Positions 15,855 through 18,149 of a DNA stretch of 18,149 nt are shown one piece after another. The position numbers and the translations under genes were made by a program. The stretch comes from Halovenus sp. Lineage in GTDB: Archaea; Halobacteriota; Halobacteria; Halobacteriales; Haloarculaceae. The notes below the pieces were generated by a model, which worked only from the letters and a program-made list of their open reading frames with translations, made no database searches and was not told the DNA's origin. The stretch lies in NCBI GenBank assembly GCA_003551265.1, contig PUMG01000114.1, forward strand, positions 1 to 18,149. Direction: 5' to 3'. Each line of letters begins with the position of its first letter. Position 1 is the first letter of the stretch.

Positions 15855-16021
15855 CCAAAGGAACATCGAGTCAGGGGAAAAAGAACAAGAAGATACACGT
15901 CAAGTGCCGCCGCTGTGGGGAAGCGTCCTACCACGTGAAAAAGGGAGTCTGTGCGTCGTGCGGGTTCGGGAAGTCGGCGAAACGCCGAGAGTATGCCTGG
16001 CAGAGCAAAGCTGGCGAATAA
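15851..16021 (+). CDS. rpl37e: 50S ribosomal protein L37e
   Basis: Product of 56 residues, the normal archaeal length. It begins [20 protein letters not shown] and contains a zinc ribbon, CRRC (19-22) and CASCGFG (34-40), followed by the basic tail [11 protein letters not shown]37e is a small zinc protein of the large ribosomal subunit. Its ATG is inside the lsm stop (ATGA overlap), and purF starts one base after its TAA, so the three genes are almost certainly co-transcribed and translationally coupled. Confidence 0.96.
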   Translation: MTKGTSSQGKKNKKIHVKCRRCGEASYHVKKGVCASCGFGKSAKRREYAWQSKAGE

Positions 16022-16022
16022 G

Positions 16023-17462
16023 ATGCACGAGAAGTGCGGGGTTGTCGGTATCTCGCTGCGCGAGACGGACGCCGCGCGCCCGCTCTATTACTCACTGTAT
16101 GCGCTCCAGCACCGCGGCCAGGAGTCCGCAGGCATCGCAACCCACGACGGGTTCCAACAACACGACCACGTCGAGATGGGACTCGTCGGCGATGCGTTCA
16201 CACCCGCCGACCTCGAACTCCTCCCTGGTCCCCAGGGCATCGGTCACGTCCGCTATCCAACCGCGGGGAGCGTCACCGAGTGCTGTGCGCAGCCGTTTTC
16301 AGTCTCGTTCAAAAGCGGCTCGCTCGGCCTGGCCCACAACGGAAACCTCGTCAACGCCGACGACGTCAGAGAAGAGCTCAAAGCGAACGGCCACGCGTTC
16401 ACCTCCAGCGGCGACACCGAAGTCATCGCCCACGACCTCGCGCGAAACTTGCTCGATGAGGGGCTGGTGAGCGCGGTCCGAAAGACGATGAGGCGCATCC
16501 ACGGCTCGTACTCGCTGACGATAATGCACGGCGAGAAAGTCCTCGGGGTCAGAGACCCACAGGGCAACCGTCCGCTGGTGCTTGGCGAACTCGACGATGG
16601 GTACATTCTCGCCTCGGAGTCGGCCGCAATCGACACCGTGGGTGGTGAACGAATCCGCGACGTCAGACCCGGCGAGTTACTCGTACTGGAGCCGAACGGA
16701 ACCGGCTACAACAGCTACCAGCTCGTCGACGCCCCACAGACGGCACACTGCTTTTTCGAACACGTGTATTTCGCCAGGCCGGACTCCATCATCGACGACA
16801 CGCTCGTCTACGAGGTCAGGCGTGAACTCGGGCGGCGAATCTGGGAAGAATCCGGCGTCGAGACCGATGTCGTCATACCAGTTCCCGACTCCGGGCGCTC
16901 GTTCGCCTCCGGCTACGCCGACGCGGCGAGCGATGCCGGAGCCAGAACGGAGTTCGCCGAGGGGCTGATGAAAAACCGCTACGTCGGGCGCACGTTCATC
17001 ATGCCCACACAGGACGAGCGCGAGCAGGCTGTCCGACTGAAACTCAACCCCATCAAATCAACCATCGAGGGACAGACCGTGACGCTCATCGACGACTCTA
17101 TCGTCCGGGGGACGACCTCGAGACAGCTCATCCAGTTGCTCAGAGACGCTGGTGTCGAAGAGGTTCACGTCCGCATCGGCTCACCGCCGATCATCGCGCC
17201 CTGTTACATGGGTATCGACATGAAAACGCGGGAAGAACTCATCGCACCGGGCCGGTCTGTCGAGGAGATCAGAGACGAACTCGGAGCCGACAGCCTGCAG
17301 TACCTCTCGATAGAGGCTATCACAGACGCACTCGAAGCGACCGAAAGTCAACTCTGTCTCGGCTGTGTGACCGGAAAGTACCCGTACGACATCCCCGGTG
17401 AGGAACGCGACCGGGAGGTATCGCGGCCAGAGCTGGACCCCCAGAGCGGAACCGCAGACTGA
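16023..17462 (+). CDS. purF: amidophosphoribosyltransferase, Fe-S type
   Basis: Product of 479 residues. It transfers glutamine amide nitrogen to PRPP, the committed step of purine synthesis. The N-terminus MHEKCGVVGI shows Cys5 as the glutaminase nucleophile, which requires removal of a four-residue propeptide. LQHRGQESAGIA (28-39), HNGNL (105-109) and SSGDTEV (128-134) are Ntn glutaminase motifs. TLIDDSIVRGTTSRQL (354-369) is the PRPP loop. Cys243, Cys394, Cys445 and Cys448 (CLGC) match the four 4Fe-4S ligands of the Bacillus-type enzyme. The frame is open upstream to 15951 through rpl37e, but the ATG at 16023 places the propeptide correctly. Confidence 0.97.
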   Translation: MHEKCGVVGISLRETDAARPLYYSLYALQHRGQESAGIATHDGFQQHDHVEMGLVGDAFTPADLELLPGPQGIGHVRYPTAGSVTECCAQPFSVSFKSGSLGLAHNGNLVNADDVREELKANGHAFTSSGDTEVIAHDLARNLLDEGLVSAVRKTMRRIHGSYSLTIMHGEKVLGVRDPQGNRPLVLGELDDGYILASESAAIDTVGGERIRDVRPGELLVLEPNGTGYNSYQLVDAPQTAHCFFEHVYFARPDSIIDDTLVYEVRRELGRRIWEESGVETDVVIPVPDSGRSFASGYADAASDAGARTEFAEGLMKNRYVGRTFIMPTQDEREQAVRLKLNPIKSTIEGQTVTLIDDSIVRGTTSRQLIQLLRDAGVEEVHVRIGSPPIIAPCYMGIDMKTREELIAPGRSVEEIRDELGADSLQYLSIEAITDALEATESQLCLGCVTGKYPYDIPGEERDREVSRPELDPQSGTAD

Positions 17463-17531
17463 GACTGGTGGACAACAATCCAGACGGCTGTTCGTCCGTC
17501 AGTATAGGGAGTATCGTACCTGTACAGAGAT

Positions 17532-17554
17532 TCTCGCTGCAACGTACAGCGAGA
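17532..17554. terminator. perfect 8-base inverted repeat between convergent genes
   Basis: TCTCGCTG (17532-17539), a seven-base loop, then CAGCGAGA (17547-17554). It lies 70 bases after the purF stop and four bases beyond the kinase stop on the opposite strand, so it could form a hairpin in either transcript. No T-run follows it, so terminator function is uncertain. Confidence 0.35.
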
Positions 17555-17557
17555 GAT

Positions 17558-18149
17558 CTATGATGACGTACGATAACCTCTAGATATGCTATTCGACTCC
17601 GAGAGAAAACTCGTGGGCGTCGGAATCTCAACCTCGACTGTCGTCCCGCCGTCTGTCTCGACTATCCGGATGTCGCCGCCGTAGCGGTCGACGACGAGCG
17701 TTGCGAGAAACAGCCCGAGTCCTTCACCCTCGCTTTCAGGGTCGCGGACGTTTGGCTCGAATGCCGACTCGACTGGCGTCAGGTTGATGCCAGGTCCGTC
17801 GTCGGCGACTTCGATAACAACTGACTCCGAGCGCTCGGAGACAGTGACCGACGCGACACCATCGCCGTGTTCGCCAGCGTTGACAAACAGTTCCGCGAGT
17901 GCAAGCGGAAGTAACTCGTCGGCACGAACGGTCGCCTCCGTCGCGCCAGCAGTCTCGACTTCGAGTTCCGGAACCCGCTCGCGTGCCCGACGACGAGCCT
18001 CTACCAGCGCGCTCTGAACGGGGACGTCAGTGCTGTCACTGACGTGTGTGAGCACGTCGATGAGCGTTTCGAGGCGCTTGACCGTCTCGACCATGCTCTC
18101 ACAGTGTGCGTTGATAGACTCGGTGGCTCTCTCGCGGTCGATTTCGTCC
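17558..18149 (-). CDS. sensor histidine kinase, C-terminal part (runs off right edge)
   Basis: The frame is open from the right edge to a TAG at 17558. There is an internal ATG at 18094, but the frame continues upstream of it in coding style (DEIDRERATESINAHCES), so I treat it as a partial gene. The visible part is the second helix of a dimerisation domain followed by a HATPase: N box ELFVNAGEHG (68-77 counted from that ATG), G1 box VADDGPGI (96-103) and G2 box GEGLGLFL (123-130), then VVDRYGGDIRI. The phosphoacceptor His would be just outside the window. Sensor domains and partner regulator cannot be seen. It converges with purF. Confidence 0.85.
   Translation of the reverse strand, partial: DEIDRERATESINAHCESMVETVKRLETLIDVLTHVSDSTDVPVQSALVEARRRARERVPELEVETAGATEATVRADELLPLALAELFVNAGEHGDGVASVTVSERSESVVIEVADDGPGINLTPVESAFEPNVRDPESEGEGLGLFLATLVVDRYGGDIRIVETDGGTTVEVEIPTPTSFLSESNSISRGYRTSS

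Noticed and set aside
17560..17620. ATGATGA resembling a C box of a C/D small RNA
   Set aside because: No CTGA D box at a suitable distance and no terminal stem; it overlaps the end of the kinase gene.

Overview
The window is chromosomal DNA of a halophilic archaeon (class Halobacteria). Several things point there: strongly acidic proteins, dense GC-rich coding with long antisense shadow frames, TATA-like elements 22-31 bases upstream of many start codons (leaderless transcripts), two Tat lipoproteins with a haloarchaeal lipobox, an archaeal LSm - ribosomal protein L37e gene pair, a two-subunit-type GMP synthetase ATPase subunit, and ADP-forming succinyl-CoA ligase. No tRNA, rRNA, CRISPR array or insertion sequence was seen. 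No gene-free stretch exceeds about 160 bases.

Left part (1-5301). The 5' end of a Tat lipoprotein gene runs off the left edge, divergent from a 1159-residue protein. That protein combines a winged helix, a FilR1-like domain, a STAND-like P-loop NTPase and TPR repeats. It is followed after 11 bases by a multi-span membrane protein of the TraB/PrgY/Tiki fold in which both GxxH signature motifs are altered. This pair is the least explained part of the window and the best candidate for an undescribed sensor/membrane-output module.

Middle part (5336-9740). Squalene/phytoene synthase converges on a pyridoxamine-phosphate-oxidase-like flavoprotein and an unrecognised 127-residue protein. These are divergent from a HMCES/YedK abasic-site protein. 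A PspA/IM30-like coiled-coil protein follows, divergent from an alpha/beta hydrolase across a 53-base gap with one AT-rich element that could serve both promoters.

Right part (9809-18149). CTP synthase, the ATPase subunit of GMP synthetase and a small unrecognised protein form a tightly packed nucleotide operon. A DsbA-like Tat lipoprotein and sucCD (TCA cycle) lie on the minus strand. sucC is divergent from lsm - rpl37e - purF, a compact operon joining RNA binding, translation and purine synthesis. The sucC/lsm gap holds an ordered array of about 26-base repeats, each centred on TGTAC/TGTAT, that looks like a regulator binding array. A sensor kinase C-terminus runs off the right edge.

All assignments rest on reading the sequence; no database search was possible.
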